NCBI GenBank assembly: GCA_006176705.1
Contig: QRFJ01002316.1
Coordinates: 142,542-206,541, forward strand
Length of the DNA: 64,000 bases
Source: Cocos nucifera
Lineage: Eukaryota; Streptophyta; Magnoliopsida; Arecales; Arecaceae
Reading direction: 5' to 3'
Shown here: positions 1 to 11,200 of the stretch, piece by piece
How the letters are laid out: every line of letters begins with the position of its first letter
Numbering within the stretch: position 1 is the first letter of the stretch
The notes under the pieces: model-generated
What the model was told of the DNA's origin: nothing
Database searches by the model: none
The model's input: only the letters and a program-made list of their open reading frames with translations
Position numbers and translations under genes: made by a program

Positions 1-432
1 CCTGGCCTTTCCTTCACCATTTGATGTGAACTTCTACATTTGACTTAGGTGCAAAGTTCTAGTTTAGGGCAATCCACATATACTCTATTATTTTGCACTT
101 TTTTTTTTTTTTAGAAAGCAGGTAGCTCTTTCCTTAAATTCAAGTTTCTTTAATTGAAGTATATATAAACCATCAATTTTTAGTGATAATTGAATCCTCA
201 ATTTAGCCTTATAATCAAACACCTGCTGTGCTTCATTAGTGTGCATGTGCAAGTAGAAGTGCTGTTAGCCTTTAAATGACCTAAGTAGGTTGCTAATGGT
301 CTGACCAAGTAATCTGCTTCTTGACTCGCTACAGTCATTAGCAAATACTTTCTAACTTTATTACTTTTCCTAGTCTATTTTGCTCAAGATTTTTTTTCTT
401 GAAACATTGTTTATTTAATTTTTTTTTAATTT
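1..432. other. Unassigned noncoding flank left of the first LTR
   Basis: No reading frame with recognisable coding character is present. The stretch is AT-rich, with a T run near 100-112 and another T-rich run at 412-433 that directly abuts the first LTR. It may be host DNA or a remnant of an older repeat; I cannot assign it. Confidence 0.4.
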
Positions 433-1810
433 TGTTGGGTGTGAACCCTTTTCTGCCAAAGTCCGATAGGATATCTGGCCTTGAGGAAACTACATCCGGT
501 GAGGGTAGCCACATCGAACTCCGGCCAATGAAGAGTTTATGCTCGGGCATTGAGACTGCAGACCTCCAACCTGAATCCATCGGTCGATCTTCTTTGTTCA
601 AATTTTTGGCCTCATCGAATATTCCCAAAACCTATGGGACATTGTAGACTTCGCTCAGACGAACTTGAATTGCAATGACAGCCCCCAGGCAGCTGAGTAA
701 CAGGTCTAATTATGGCTTGGTTTTGCCAACCTCGGCGCTCTTTGAATCCTTTTCCAATAAAAAATCATCCAAGCTGTTCGATATTGGACCAACATCAAAT
801 CAACAAAACCCCTCTCCAGACGAACTCTTACAATATACTAAGGGTGGCAAACCTCGAGATTCCTGCATCAAGAACTTTGAACACATAGACTAAAAGACCT
901 CGTCTCTTTCATATCAGCCTTTAGACGGCCTCGAAAGCAGTCGAGCTTCAAAAAAATAAATAAGCAGGTTCTTGTCGAGTAGATCCCCTTTCGCTTCTTC
1001 CAAGCAAAATCCTCCAGTCAACCTCCTTCCAGTCAAACTCCTTCTAGACACCAGATGATTTTCTTCCCATCAAGCCTCGTCCATCCGAACTTCTTGTATT
1101 AGCAGAGAGGAGACTCGTCGTTACATATTTTCTCCTCCAAAAGATCTTTTTTTGAATTTCTCTAACAAAATTATTTTTGGATTTATGCTCCTTCAGTCAA
1201 ACTTCTCCTTCCAACAGAACTACTCTCGGATTCCTCCAACGAACTCCCTTTAGGATTTCTCTAGTCATAGGGCTTTCAAACCCCTTCCGATCGAACTCAA
1301 TGCAGTCACCTAGAAAGGCCTCCATGCCTACGTAAATCCAGCTATCCGTACAGCATGAACCCACTTACATAAATATGACCCTGAAAGAGCCTGAACTCCT
1401 CTGGGATTGATGAAACTCAAAGTGCTTCACCGCCAGCAACTATCTCCTCCAAACTTTAACTATCAAGTCCCAACGAACTGGCACATCACGACAATGGACA
1501 CCATCATCTATAATAAACCCCACGTGGCTTCGAATGGCCCACTACTAGGTAGTTATGACTATCACCATCAGTTTGTTACAAGCTCCATCTATATAAGGGA
1601 TCCTCTAGATACATTTTCTCTCTAAGCTCTAAGTTCTGCTCAAAATCTCTTTGAATGCTCCAATTTTATGGATAGAGAATTGACTTGACCATTGGAGGGT
1701 CCTATAGGAGCCACCCCACCTTTGGTCTAGGACTTGCTTTGTAGGTGCCGACGATAGCCTCATCTTCTCTAACTCCAGCCAATTTTGACGTCAATAGTTT
1801 TTTGCACCAA
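433..1810 (+). repeat. 5' LTR of the Tat-type element
   Basis: Starts TGTTGGG at 433 and is repeated at 11963. It contains a TATA box near 1590 and a downstream R/U5-like stretch (about 1680-1760) with the 'gaccattggagggtcc' type of sequence seen in other Tat-type LTRs, including the fragment at 59230-59761. The 3' boundary is placed just before the primer-site-like sequence at 1815 and is approximate because no clean terminal CA can be chosen among several near 1800-1810. Confidence 0.8.
1588..1598 (+). promoter_or_regulatory. TATA box of the Tat LTR
   Basis: The sequence tatataagg occurs about 150 bp after the middle of the LTR and is followed by a pyrimidine-rich stretch (1610-1625) suited to transcription start. 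The matching copy in the 3' LTR is lost, because that LTR is cut immediately upstream of this point. Confidence 0.55.
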
Positions 1811-1814
1811 TAGA

Positions 1815-1832
1815 ATTGGCACTAAAGGAAGG
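1815..1832 (+). other. Primer-binding-site-like sequence of the Tat element
   Basis: The sequence attggcactaaaggaagg lies directly after the LTR and resembles the TGGCGC-type primer sites of plant gypsy elements, with changes consistent with C-to-T or G-to-A decay. The tRNA cannot be assigned by eye. Confidence 0.45.
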
Positions 1833-2229
1833 ATACTCTTTCTCTTGAGGTTTCCTTGTTCTTAAAGGAGCACTCAGTAGAGATCTCTCTTTTTCTCCCT
1901 CAGAGTCATTCTTCTTTTCCAATCGATCTCACGTGGATGCCTCCCTGAAAGGCCTCGACTTGATGATCAACCACCTTCATGGCCAGATCTCACCCGAATC
2001 TACTTGCTCCTATCTCATCCCCGACATCTCAGATTTCGTCGGCAGCAATGGTGGATGTAGAGCAGTGCAGGCCATGCAGTAGCAGTAGCCCCTGGCATCG
2101 GTTCAGTCGGAGCAGGCTTCTCTGGAACCCCAGGACCCAGTCTGGGGGCGACTGACTTGGGTGAGTTGGTCGGTAACTTTCAAAAAAGAAAAGTAGAGCG
2201 CAGAGAGCCCTTGCTTCGATCATGATTCG

Positions 2230-3530
2230 ACCTCTGGGGGACCTTACCTCTGTTCTACCAGAAGACTTTGAAGATCTATGATCATGAGGATCTCCTAGAC
2301 CAAAAGTTGCAAGAAATGAACTGGCAGATCAAAGAACTCCATCATGCTCCTTCCTCCCACATCAACAACATCTACACTGATCCTTCTTTCTCCTAGCAAA
2401 TCATGCAAGAATCAATCCCGCCGAACTTCAAGCTCCCATAGTTTAAGAGCTATGACGGAACTACTAATTTGATCGATCATCTAGAGATCTTTCAGACAAT
2501 GATGTTGCTCCATGGTGCACCCAATGCTATCCTATGCTGAGCTTTTCTCTCCATCCTGAAGGGAGTAGCCGAAAGCTGGTACTCAACCCTTAAGTCGGGT
2601 ACTATCTTTTTCTTCGATCAAATGAGCCACCAATTTATGACTCACTTCATCAGCAGTCGATGTCTTCGATGAGGCTCGGATTCCCTCATCCATATCAAGC
2701 AAAAGGAAGGGGAGTCCATTCGGACCTATGTCAATCGCTTTAATGCTGCTGCTCTAAATGTCCGAAAGTTGCACCAGTCTATCGCAATGGTCACACTAAA
2801 TGGCGGTCTCCAAAAGAATGATCTATTGTTCTCCTTGGAGAAGTACTCTAGAAATTTTGCTAATATGCTGGCCTAAGCTGATGGTTTCGCCTAGATGGAA
2901 GAGGCCTTCAAGGTGAAAGATGAAGAAGTCGTGAGAGAGCGACAAGTGGGTGATTCGAGCAAGCCCGTAGTTGAAGAAAAGCCAAGCAAAGCTCGATCGT
3001 GCTCTAGAACACCTCCCGAATGTAGATGAGCCTGAACTCCTCCTCGACCTCATCGTCAGAGAAGCCCTGATCAAAGGGTATGATGGAACTCTCCCTCCAG
3101 AAGGTTCAACAATTATGCTCCCCTCAATGCTCCAAAAATACAGGTACTGATGGAAATCAAGGAGTAGCTATTGAGGCCGAAGAGGATGCGCATGCATCCT
3201 GGTAAGCATAATCCCAACAAATACTACTTCTACCATCATGGCCATGGTCACGATAGTGAGGAGTGCATTCAGCTCCAAGATGAGATCGAGAAACTCATCA
3301 GGTGGGGTAGGCGTGGTCGATTCCTACGACGTCGGTCTAAGGATGGAAAGATCAACCAAGGATGCTATCGCAACTAGAGCCATCGAGGAGGGAGGAGCAA
3401 CAAGGAGATTGGCTTTCGCTTGGCATTATCAACACCATCTCTAGGAAACTTCGGTAGGAGAAGGTCGGCAGATCTGGACGACCAGCAAAGAGATGAAGAA
3501 CTGAGGAGCCCCTGACTTTCACTGAGGCTG
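2230..3530 (+). pseudogene. Tat-type gag, decayed
   Basis: Conceptual translation across several frames shows a retrotransposon gag core. At about 2440-2880 it has the spaced motifs FKSYDGTTNLIDHLEIF, AESWYSTLK and the ESIRTYVNRFNAAA segment typical of plant gypsy gag. This is followed by a basic arginine-rich tail and, at about 3225-3300, YYFYHHGHGHDSEECIQL, a His/Cys-rich stretch that stands where the zinc knuckle lies. Stops interrupt it (for example near 2440, 2535, 2875 and 3165), so no full-length Gag can be made. Gag would form the cytoplasmic virus-like particle. The fragment at 55170-56559 on the opposite strand is a related copy. Confidence 0.75.
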
Positions 3531-4150
3531 ATGCACAGAGAGTTCAGTTTCCACATAACGATGCAGTTATAATTGCTTTAAATATTACAGACTATGATGT
3601 ACACCGCATCCTTATTGATAATAAAAGTTCTATCGATGTTTTATTTTATGATGCCTTCTCCAAAATGTCTATAGCTAATAGCTGACTTAAACCAATGAAC
3701 TTTCCATTAGTAGGCTTCACTGGTAATGCAGTACCAATTGAAGGCGTAATAACTTTGGTTATGGCTATAGGATAATATCCGAGACAGTCTAAGGCACAGG
3801 TGGACTTTCTGGTAGTAAAAGCTCCATTAGCTTACAACGCTATTCTCGATCGACCTGGCCTAAACGTGCTTCGGATAGTGGTATCGATCTACTATTTGAA
3901 AATAAAGTTTTCAATAAACTATGAGATTGAAGAAGTCAGAGGAGATCAAGCCTTGGCAAGACATTGCTATTCAATCACTTTACAGAGGGGTGGCAGTCAG
4001 ATCCTTGTTCGATTGATGGGTTGGATGTCCGCGATGATCTAACTGAAGAGTGGGGTGAGCCCATGAAAGACCTTATTTCTATCCCATTGAATGACAAGAA
4101 TGAGGAGCACATGGTACAAATTGGTTCCAACCTGGTGAAAGAGATATAAG
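3530..4150 (+). pseudogene. Tat-type aspartic protease region, decayed
   Basis: The frame around 3570-3660 reads ILIDNKSSIDVLFYDAF, where the retropepsin active site Asp-[Ser/Thr]-Gly is replaced by Asp-Asn-Lys. The downstream NAILDRPGLNVLR at about 3837-3880 is the conserved second part of the family's protease domain, followed by a charged linker. The stretch from 3800 to 4042 is open, but there are stops at about 3682 and 3773. The loss of the active-site glycine and the stops show that polyprotein processing is gone. The homologous region at 54819-55170 shows the same order on the minus strand. Confidence 0.7.
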
Positions 4151-4169
4151 AGCAGCTTATCAAATTTCT

Positions 4170-5049
4170 ACAGAGGAATACAGATGTTTTTGCTTGGGTC
4201 CCCGACGACATGCCTAGAATAGATGCTGAAATCATGGAACATCGTCTGACTATTGATCCCAAGCATTAGTCGGTGAAGGAGAAGATACGCAACCATACCC
4301 TAAAGAGACAAAAAGTAATTGCAGAGAAAGTTGACAAGCTTCTCAAGGCCGGATTCATCCAAGAAGTCAACTATGCAAACTAGATCTCCAACATCATGCT
4401 CGTCAAGAAGGCGAACGGCAAGTGGAGAATGTGCATAGACTTTAAAGAGCTGAACAAAGCCTGCTCGAAAGATAGCTACCCCCCACTTAGAATTGATCAA
4501 CTGGTGGATGCGACCTTAGGCCACGAGCTCCTCACTTTCATAGACGTCTTTTTCGACTATAACCAAATCCGGATGGCACCAGAATATGAGAAGAAAACTA
4601 CTTTTATTACTAATCGTGGTCTCTACTGTTATAGGGTTATGCCTTTTGAACTCAAAAATATAGGAGCAACATACCAGCACCTAGTCAATAAAATCTTCAA
4701 GAAGCAGATCGGCTGCAACATGGTGGTATATGTAGATGACATGCTTGTCAAGAGCCAAGCTTTCATAAATCACATTGCCGACCTTGAAGAGACTTTCAGC
4801 ATCCTTAGGAGGTACAAGATGAAGCTGAACCCAACCAAGTGGACCTTCGACATGACTTCAGAAAAGTTTTTGGGATTCATGGTGTTGAGATGCGGAATTG
4901 AAGCAAATTCAGAGAAGATTCGGGTCATTCAAGAGATGACTGCTCCAAAATCAATCAAAGAGGTTCAGCGCCTCATCGAAAAGATGGCAGCCCTGAACCA
5001 CTTCATCTCGAGGTTGGCGAGCGATGCATGCCCTTCTTTCAAGTCTTAA
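4170..5049 (+). pseudogene. Tat-type reverse transcriptase, decayed
   Basis: An open frame at 4396-5049 (217 codons) covers most of the RT palm and fingers: WRMCIDFKELNKAC, FIDVFFDYNQI, then GLYCYRVMPFELKN and the catalytic box YVDDM at about 4727-4741, then KLNPTKWTFDM and FLGFMV. Both aspartates of the catalytic pair are kept. The upstream part (4170-4395), with the conserved RQK and linker residues, is broken by stops near 4267 and 4381. The frame ends in a stop just before the RNase H. Relative to family consensus, residues around the first catalytic aspartate are altered. Confidence 0.85.
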
Positions 5050-5475
5050 AATAGCTAAAGAATTTCTACTGGACCACTGAATGTCAACAAGCCTTTAAAG
5101 AGCTCAAGGATTACCTCTGCTCGCCTTCTCTGCTAGCAAAGCTCGAACATGGAGAGGGATTATTTTTGTACCTAGCGGTCTCCCCAGCAGCCCTCATGGT
5201 AGTTCTAGTCAAAGAAAAGGTGAAAGTATAAAGGCCGATCTACTACATAAGCCGAGTCTTAAGGGATGTCGAGATCAGGTATACTAAGTTAGAAAAACTA
5301 ACTTTTATCCTACTGGTTGCAGTTTAGAGACTTTGACCTTACTTCCAAGGGCACACCGTAACCCTCCTCATCGATCAACCAATCAAAGCCATTCTTCATC
5401 GAACGGATGCCTCCGAAAGAATAGCAAAATAGGCAATAGAGCTCACTGAGTTTGACATCAACTATCAGCCTCGGT
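5050..5475 (+). pseudogene. First (retroviral-type) RNase H, decayed
   Basis: Following a stop at 5047, the frame reads on as FYWTTECQQAFKELKDYL, then LFLYLAVSPAALMVVLVKE and PIYYISRVLRDVEIRYTKLE, the usual gypsy RNase H block. The first catalytic aspartate of typical RNase H is not evident; 'LYLAVS' stands at that place, as is common where Tat elements carry a second RNase H. Stops occur near 5230 and 5325. The domain would degrade RNA in the RNA:DNA hybrid. Confidence 0.7.
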
Positions 5476-5477
5476 CA

Positions 5478-6030
5478 TTGATCAAAGCCCAAATTCTGAT
5501 AAATTTTATAGTTGAATGCACCATTCTGGATGAAGCCGAGCCTGAACAGAATGAGGTCGATATTCCCTGGTTACAATCGAGTTCCTCTGAAGAAAGAGCC
5601 AACCTTCTTGAAGATTTTTTAGCCCTATATATAGATGGCTCATCCAATGCTTCTAGTGCAAGCACAGGACTGATCTTGGTTAGCCCAGAAGGAGTCATCT
5701 CCGAATATGTGCTACGCTTTGAGTTCCCTGTAACTAATAATGGGACCGAATATGAAGTTTTGATTACAAGATTAAGGATCGCTGAAGAATTGAATGCGGA
5801 TCGACTCCAAGTTTACAATGATTTTCAATTGGTGGTCGGACAAGTTAATGACAATTATGAGGCTCGAGAAGAAATCATGATAAAATATCTTGAGAAAGTG
5901 AAGAGCTTGACTCCGATCTTTAATAGTTTTGACATCAAGTAGATCTCAAGAGCGAAAAATACTAGAGCTGACCTTCTCTCAAAGTTGGCAACATTGGCTC
6001 TAATTGAGTTGCCCAAGGAGGTCTTTTTCG
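5478..6030 (+). pseudogene. Second, archaeal-like RNase H (aRNH) of Tat lineage
   Basis: An open frame of 154 codons (5478-5942) carries LYIDGSSNASSASTGLILVS, then NNGTEYEVLITRLRIAEEL, then YNDFQLVVGQVN, and beyond a stop at 5941 the segment RADLLSKLA. These correspond to the four acidic catalytic positions of an RNase HI fold (Asp in YIDGSS, Glu in TEYE, Asp in NDF and Asp in RADLL), all of which are present. A second RNase H of plant/archaeal type after the ordinary one is a known acquisition of the Tat lineage and supports that classification. Only one stop separates the last catalytic segment from the rest. Confidence 0.8.
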
Positions 6031-6059
6031 AAGTCTTGAAACACCGAGTCTGAAAGGAC

Positions 6060-7325
6060 AGCAGTCTATAATGCAGATCGACCATGAGTCATATTGGATT
6101 GAACCATTGATTGCTTATCTTAAAGATGAAGCTTTTCCTCATGATCTGAAACAAGCTCGAAAACTCAGAATTAAGCCTCACGGTATGTTCTATATGAAGA
6201 CAAGCTGCATAAAAGATCATACCTCTTATCGCTCTTGAGATGTCTCTGACCTTTAGAAGCCCACTTTGCATTATGGAAAGTGCATGAAGGAATCTATGAA
6301 AGTCATGTAGGGACCAGATTCTTATCATACAGACTACTTTGGTAGGGTTACTATTGACCGACCTTGTACCATGATTCTATAGAGTATGTAAAAAAATGTG
6401 ACTGCTATTAGAGAAGAGCAAACATTCAAAGACAGCCAGCTTCTGAACTTATACCCCTAAGCGCTCCATGGTCGTTTGCTTAGTGGGGGATGGACATACT
6501 CAGACCTTTTTCCATGGCACCGAGATAGCGTAAGTTTCTCTTGGTGGCAATAGATTATTTCATAAAGTAGGTCGAGACTGAACCTCTAGCGAAAATCACT
6601 GAAGCAAAAGTGCAGGACTTCATTTAGAAGTCGATCATTTGTAGATTTGGCTTACCTCAAATTCTCATAACAGATAATGGGTGGCAGTTTGCTGGAGCAA
6701 GATTTGCCAAATTTTATGAAGATTTGAACATCTCATACCATTTTATATCAGTAGCCCATCCACAAGCAAACAGTGAAGTTGAAGTAACAAACAGAACGCT
6801 GCTGTAAGGCATCAAAGCAAGACTCGAAAGAGCAAAGGAGACTTGGATGGATGAACTCTATCAAGTGCTTTGGACATACCGATCTATCCAAAGATTGCTA
6901 ATTGGAGAGACTCCATTTGCCTTAGCTTTTAGAATAGAAGCAGTCATCCCAATAGAACTCAAACTCTTGTCATGAATCGTGGCATTCAATGAGCAGCATA
7001 ACTCACAAGACCTCAGGGCTAACCTCGACTTATTGGAGAAAAAATGGAAAAAAGCTCAAGTTTGAATGGTGACCTATAAACAAAAAGTGGCTCGTTACTA
7101 CAACTCTAAAGTCAAGGGTAAAATATTCAAAGTAGGAGACCAAGTGCTTCGACGAGCAGCTATTTCACAACCTCAGAATCAGAAAAAGCTCACTCCAAAT
7201 TAGGAAGGCTCATATGAAGTTGAGAAGATTGTCCAGTCTGAAACTTATCGCTTGAAGGAGCTTGGAGTAACAATACTTCCACGGCCCTGAAATTCAGAAA
7301 ATCTAAGAATATACTACCAGTAATT
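6060..7325 (+). pseudogene. Tat-type integrase, decayed
   Basis: Reading across frames, the region encodes a degenerate HHCC N-terminal part (6100-6420), the catalytic core with WGMDILRPF at about 6480, ITDNGWQFAGARF at about 6665-6705 and HPQANSEVEVTNRTLL at about 6755-6800, giving the expected Asp, Asp and Glu of the DDE triad. The C-terminal part with KVGDQVLRR and EGSYEVEKIVQ ends at about 7320. Several stops (near 6480, 6523, 6570, 6806, 6973, 7063 and 7201) inactivate it. The enzyme would join element DNA to the host chromosome. Confidence 0.8.
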
Positions 7326-7425
7326 TGCCTTCAATAAAACTCCTCTATTTCAATATTATTGTTTTTTGTTGCAAAAATTATGTGATGATAGAAAATAACT
7401 CTCCGAAGTAATCAAAAGGAGTCAT

Positions 7426-8115
7426 GTTAGGAATAGGAGGAGAACCTCATCCTAACATGAGCAAGTTGAAGGCCTCGTTAGTCTAAGATGGGATGAGGAA
7501 AGAGGCCCTTTCAATGGTCCTTATGTGCCCCTACAGTCCTGTTAGGAATAGGAGGAGAACCTCATCCTAACTTGAGCAAAGCAAAAACCTCGTTAACCTA
7601 AGACGAGATGAGGAAGAGATCCTTTCAACGATCCTTATGTGCTCCTATAGTCCTGTTAGGAATAGGAGGAGAACCTCGTCCTAACTTGAGCCAAGCGAAG
7701 ACCTCGTTAACCTAAGATGAGATGAGGAGAGAGGCCCTTTCAATGACCTTTATATGCCCCTACAGTCCTGTTAGAAATAAAAGGAGAACCTCATTCTAAC
7801 TTAAGCAAAGCAAAGACCTCGTTAACCTAAGACGAGATGAGAAAAGAGGCTCTTTCAATGGCCCTTATGTGCCCCTACAGTCTTGTTAGGAACAGAAGGA
7901 GAACCTCATCCTAACTTGAGCAAAGTGAAGACCTCGTTAACCTAAGATGAGATGAGGGGAAAGATTCTGTCAATGGCCCAATGATGCCCATACTGTCATG
8001 ATAGAAATAGGAGGAGAACCTCATCCTAACATGAGCAAGACGAAGACCTTCGGTTACTTAAGACAGGAGGAAAATCTCATCCTGATATAAACAAAGACCT
8101 CCAGTTACCTAAAGT
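7426..8115 (+). repeat. 115-bp tandem repeat in the 3' region of the Tat element
   Basis: Six units begin with a 'gttaggaataggaggagaac'-like start at about 7426, 7541, 7655, 7770, 7885 and 8000, giving a period of 114-115 bp. Each unit holds the blocks 'gaacctcatcctaac', 'gacctcgttaacctaag' and 'atgtgcccctacagtc'. Degenerate partial units continue to about 8280. The block lies between integrase and the antisense gene. Tat-lineage elements are known to carry tandem repeats in this untranslated region. Unit divergence is modest, so the array is younger than, or homogenised relative to, the flanking coding decay. Confidence 0.95.
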
Positions 8116-8429
8116 AGGAGAAAGGACCTTATCTTGATGAAAGAACGAAGGAAAATCAACAAAATTGAATAAGGAAGGATAAACTCACCCCAGCATAGGT
8201 AAAAAAAATCTTCGGTTATAAAAAGACAGGAGAAAAACTACTCTTTCAACAATCCTTCTGACGAAAGTCAAAGCAAAAGAGAGGAATGAAAAAATCAATA
8301 GGCACTAAATCTAAACAAAGCAAAAAGATGATCGAAGAAAATATTCCTTCATTAAATTTGAAGTTCATTACAAAGTGAAGGTCCATAAGAGCATACACAA
8401 AAGAAAAAAAAAAGATGACAAAGTCCTAA

Positions 8430-9406
8430 GGAGGCTTGAAACCCTCAGACTTCAGGCTGTCGACCCTCGCCATTACAAATCACTGCTTCAGCCTAGGAAT
8501 TTTCTTCTCAAGCTCCTTTTTCTTATACAAACCATCTATATACATCCTATTGGCATGTTGGAATTTGCCTTTGAGCTCTCACCGCTGCTTCCTCAAAACT
8601 TTAGACTCAGCCTCCGCATCCCTAATGGCTTGCTACTCGTACGATAGCTGCATCCTCAGCCATTGAACCTCAGCCTTCTTCCTCCCCACTACTTTTGAAA
8701 GCTCACCCAAAGTCCTTGTTAGGGAGGTAACCTATTCTGGTCCACTGCTCGCGTCAGATTGATGACTGTCATCAAGTTGTTTTTGGAGTCGGGTTACTTC
8801 GCTATTAGCAGCATGAAGCTTTTGCTCAAGTTGGGATATCCTCTCACTCCAACCCTATCGATAGGTATCATAAGTGAGCTCGACATCATATAGTTGCTTC
8901 TGGAGCATGGAGAACCTCTTCAACCAATTTTACTCATACCGAGCCTTGTCGGAAGACCACAACAAGCTCCCCTCCAGTAGATGGATCTTCTCCTTCACTG
9001 CCTTGAGATCGGCTTCGAGAAAGCTGATCTTCGCCATTAGTGCCCAAGATTTATCGCTGGCATTTTTCTTGAGCTCGATGATCTTCTTCTCGAAGCTGCC
9101 TTTTCGAATGCTGAAGCTCATGGAATCTTTCATGTATAGCTTTCGAAGATGGGTGACCTCAATCGCTACCTTCGAAGCATTCTTTCTGGATCCTCGAAGT
9201 TCGGCTTTTGCCTTCTTCAACTTTTTCTTCAGGTGATGAATCTCCCTCTTTAAATTTTTGACTATGGGCTTCAAATGGATACCTTGGGATAATAGCTCGG
9301 CATCAGTTGGAGAAGATGGATCCTGACTATGATCGCTGGAGGAATTCTGAATAACATCCACCATGACATAAGTATAAAGAAAAGGAAGTTCATTTTCATT
9401 CCTCAA
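8430..9406 (-). pseudogene. Antisense gene of the Tat element, C-terminal coiled-coil exon
   Basis: On the strand opposite to gag-pol, an open frame of 158 codons (8930-9406) encodes a Lys/Glu/Leu-rich coiled coil (KPIVKNLKREIHHLKKKLKK and on). The same frame resumes beyond a stop near 8927 with further heptad-like sequence (ISQLEQKLHAANSEVTRLQK) to about 8440. It lies 57 bp downstream, in the antisense sense, of the next exon, so an intron from about 9463 to 9407 is likely. Extra antisense genes in this position are known from Tat-type elements, but their function is not. Stops make this copy a pseudogene. Confidence 0.65.
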
Positions 9407-9463
9407 AATTTTTGGTATACATCAAAAGAAAAAGAGAAGAAAAGTATAAATTTATAAAAAGTC

Positions 9464-10045
9464 TTAGACCTCAGTCGGTGCAGAGACAGGCAAGGTTGGT
9501 ACATCCTTTGCAATGTTGGGCTTGAGAATAGACTTGGGAGCTTCAACTGCAAGTTTGGGAGCGCTCGAGGCAGGTTCAGCCATGGGGGAAGCAGTGCCAG
9601 CATTGGAGGGACCGGCTCCCTCACTGGGTTCATCTGTTAGAAGGTCGAGGTCCACTCCAGGGAAGTTCTTCACGATCCTCCTCATGCAGATCTCAAACCC
9701 CTCCAAGAAGGCTTCCTGGGCAAACGCGATTTTGATATCCTCCATTGCTTTGGAGAACTTGAAGGCTTCGATAGCTCTCTCCCTCTCGACATCGATCTCC
9801 TCTTCAGCCTTCTTCCTTTTGTCTTTGGAGAGGGTTAGGGCTGCCCTCAACCCCATGGAAGCTTCTTCCTCTCTCCACAACACCTTTCGAAAGTGCTCGA
9901 CCTCTGCAGCTTGAATTTTCGAGGCCACCTTCAAATGGTCGACCTCGGCCCAAACCCTCTCAACCTTTGCTTGAACCTCCTACAAGGCTTTAGAAGCCTC
10001 AGCCTAGCGAAGATCGACGGCCTTCAAGTGGGCAAATAAGTAATG
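9464..10045 (-). pseudogene. Antisense gene, central exon
   Basis: The open frame at 9464-9934 (156 codons) extends upstream to a likely splice acceptor near 10047 (…ttatag). It encodes an Ala/Glu/Lys-rich helix (HFRKVLWREEEASMGLRAAL), the segment NFPGVDLDLLTDEPSEGAGP, and a Ser/Ala/Pro-rich tail. It ends at a possible splice donor gag|gtctaa near 9467. Two stops lie in the extension (near 10003 and 9979). The base composition is GC-richer than the surroundings, which fits a once-selected coding exon. No enzymatic motif is seen. Confidence 0.6.
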
Positions 10046-10131
10046 CCCCAACTATAAGACAAGTAGAAGTTAAGTCAGAACTTTAAAAGTGCACCTTTCA
10101 TTTAAATAAGTTCAGAAAAATGGGTTACCTC

Positions 10132-11200
10132 GAGATAGGCAGCGAAAGACTCGTCGAATCTCTCGCCATCCTCCATCCCAACTATTTTCTTGATAATGTG
10201 TGGGAGGATGCTACCCTTCATCAAGGATTAGATGACCTTTCGATCATTCAAAGAAGCTTGCTCTTGATCAGAGCCTTCGCCACTCGAATTTTTGACCACC
10301 CACCTCATCTTTTTCCTGACGGCATCCTTTTTCTTTTTCTTCTTCTCAACAACCTTGCATTGCTCAGGAAGCAAGGTGGTGGCATCCCCTCAAGGTGAGA
10401 TTGGAGGTGGTGCGGTTGCGTTGGACTTGGGGATGGGTGCGGCCTGGATCAGCATGACCGGGATGGGCTCATCAGTGCAAGCCTTCTTGGATATTTCCCC
10501 CACAGAGCTATCCTTCCTCTTAAGGGACTTGAGCCCCTTGGCCAGGTGGTTCCGCTCCTCAAGAGTCATCACTACAGAAGAAAAACTAGAGTTAGAGAAG
10601 GAAAGGAGATCATGCACAGTTGGCAGGCTGCAAAGGACTACCTGTCGAATTGAGAGGACTAAGACCGAAGTTGAATAAGGTCTGGTCCTCTAGGAGCTTA
10701 AAGATCGAAGGAGCTCGAAAGTTCTTCAGCTTGCCGACCGAACCTCGATCCTCTTTCTCAAGCCTAGGAGCTCAGCGGACTGAGTCCCTTATTTTTCCCC
10801 AAGAAGGAAGTCCTAGTTCTAAGGAGGGATTGGAAACAAAAAAAAAAATTCTTTTAGTTATGAATGGAAGAAGGGGCACTCTTGAGCAATCCCTTCTTGC
10901 CAAACTAGAAAGACATGTACCACCAGTCTTTAGCGGTCAGGTAATGTTTGAAAGTAAAAAAATTATGGAATAGAGAGATGGAAGGTCGGACATCAGCCAT
11001 AATGCACAAGAAGAAAAATTCTATGATAAACCTAAAAGAGTTTGGCACCATGGCGGCGAAGAAAATGTTTAAAAACTTGAATAAGTCGGTTACAAAAGAA
11101 GGTATCGACGGCCAAAATCCCATCCGGAGGGTTTCAACGTACAAGCAAGTTCGGCCGAGAGGAGGAGAGCTATCTCAATCGCTAGGGCCAGGGAGTTCAA
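10132..11200 (-). pseudogene. Antisense gene, N-terminal region with gypsy-type transposon domain
   Basis: The segment FFAAMVPNSFRFIIEFFFLC at about 11000-11060, followed by ADVRPSISLFHNFFTFKHYL and WWYMSF near 10905, matches the pattern of the plant 'putative gypsy type transposon' domain (Pfam Transposase_28, from memory). Further on lie a Lys-rich linker and the basic run VVEKKKKKDAVRKK near 10330. Stops appear near 10388 and 10229. A probable donor ctcgag|gtaacc at 10131 ends the exon. The domain is found in antisense genes of Tat elements; its role is unknown. Confidence 0.6.

Noticed and set aside
7426..8280. CRISPR-like or centromeric array
   Set aside because: Units are contiguous 115-bp repeats without spacers and lie inside a retrotransposon; too few for a centromere array.
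9513..9914. Plus-strand 133-codon frame
   Set aside because: Shadow of the antisense-gene exon at 9464-10045, whose helix-rich translation on the minus strand is more plausible.
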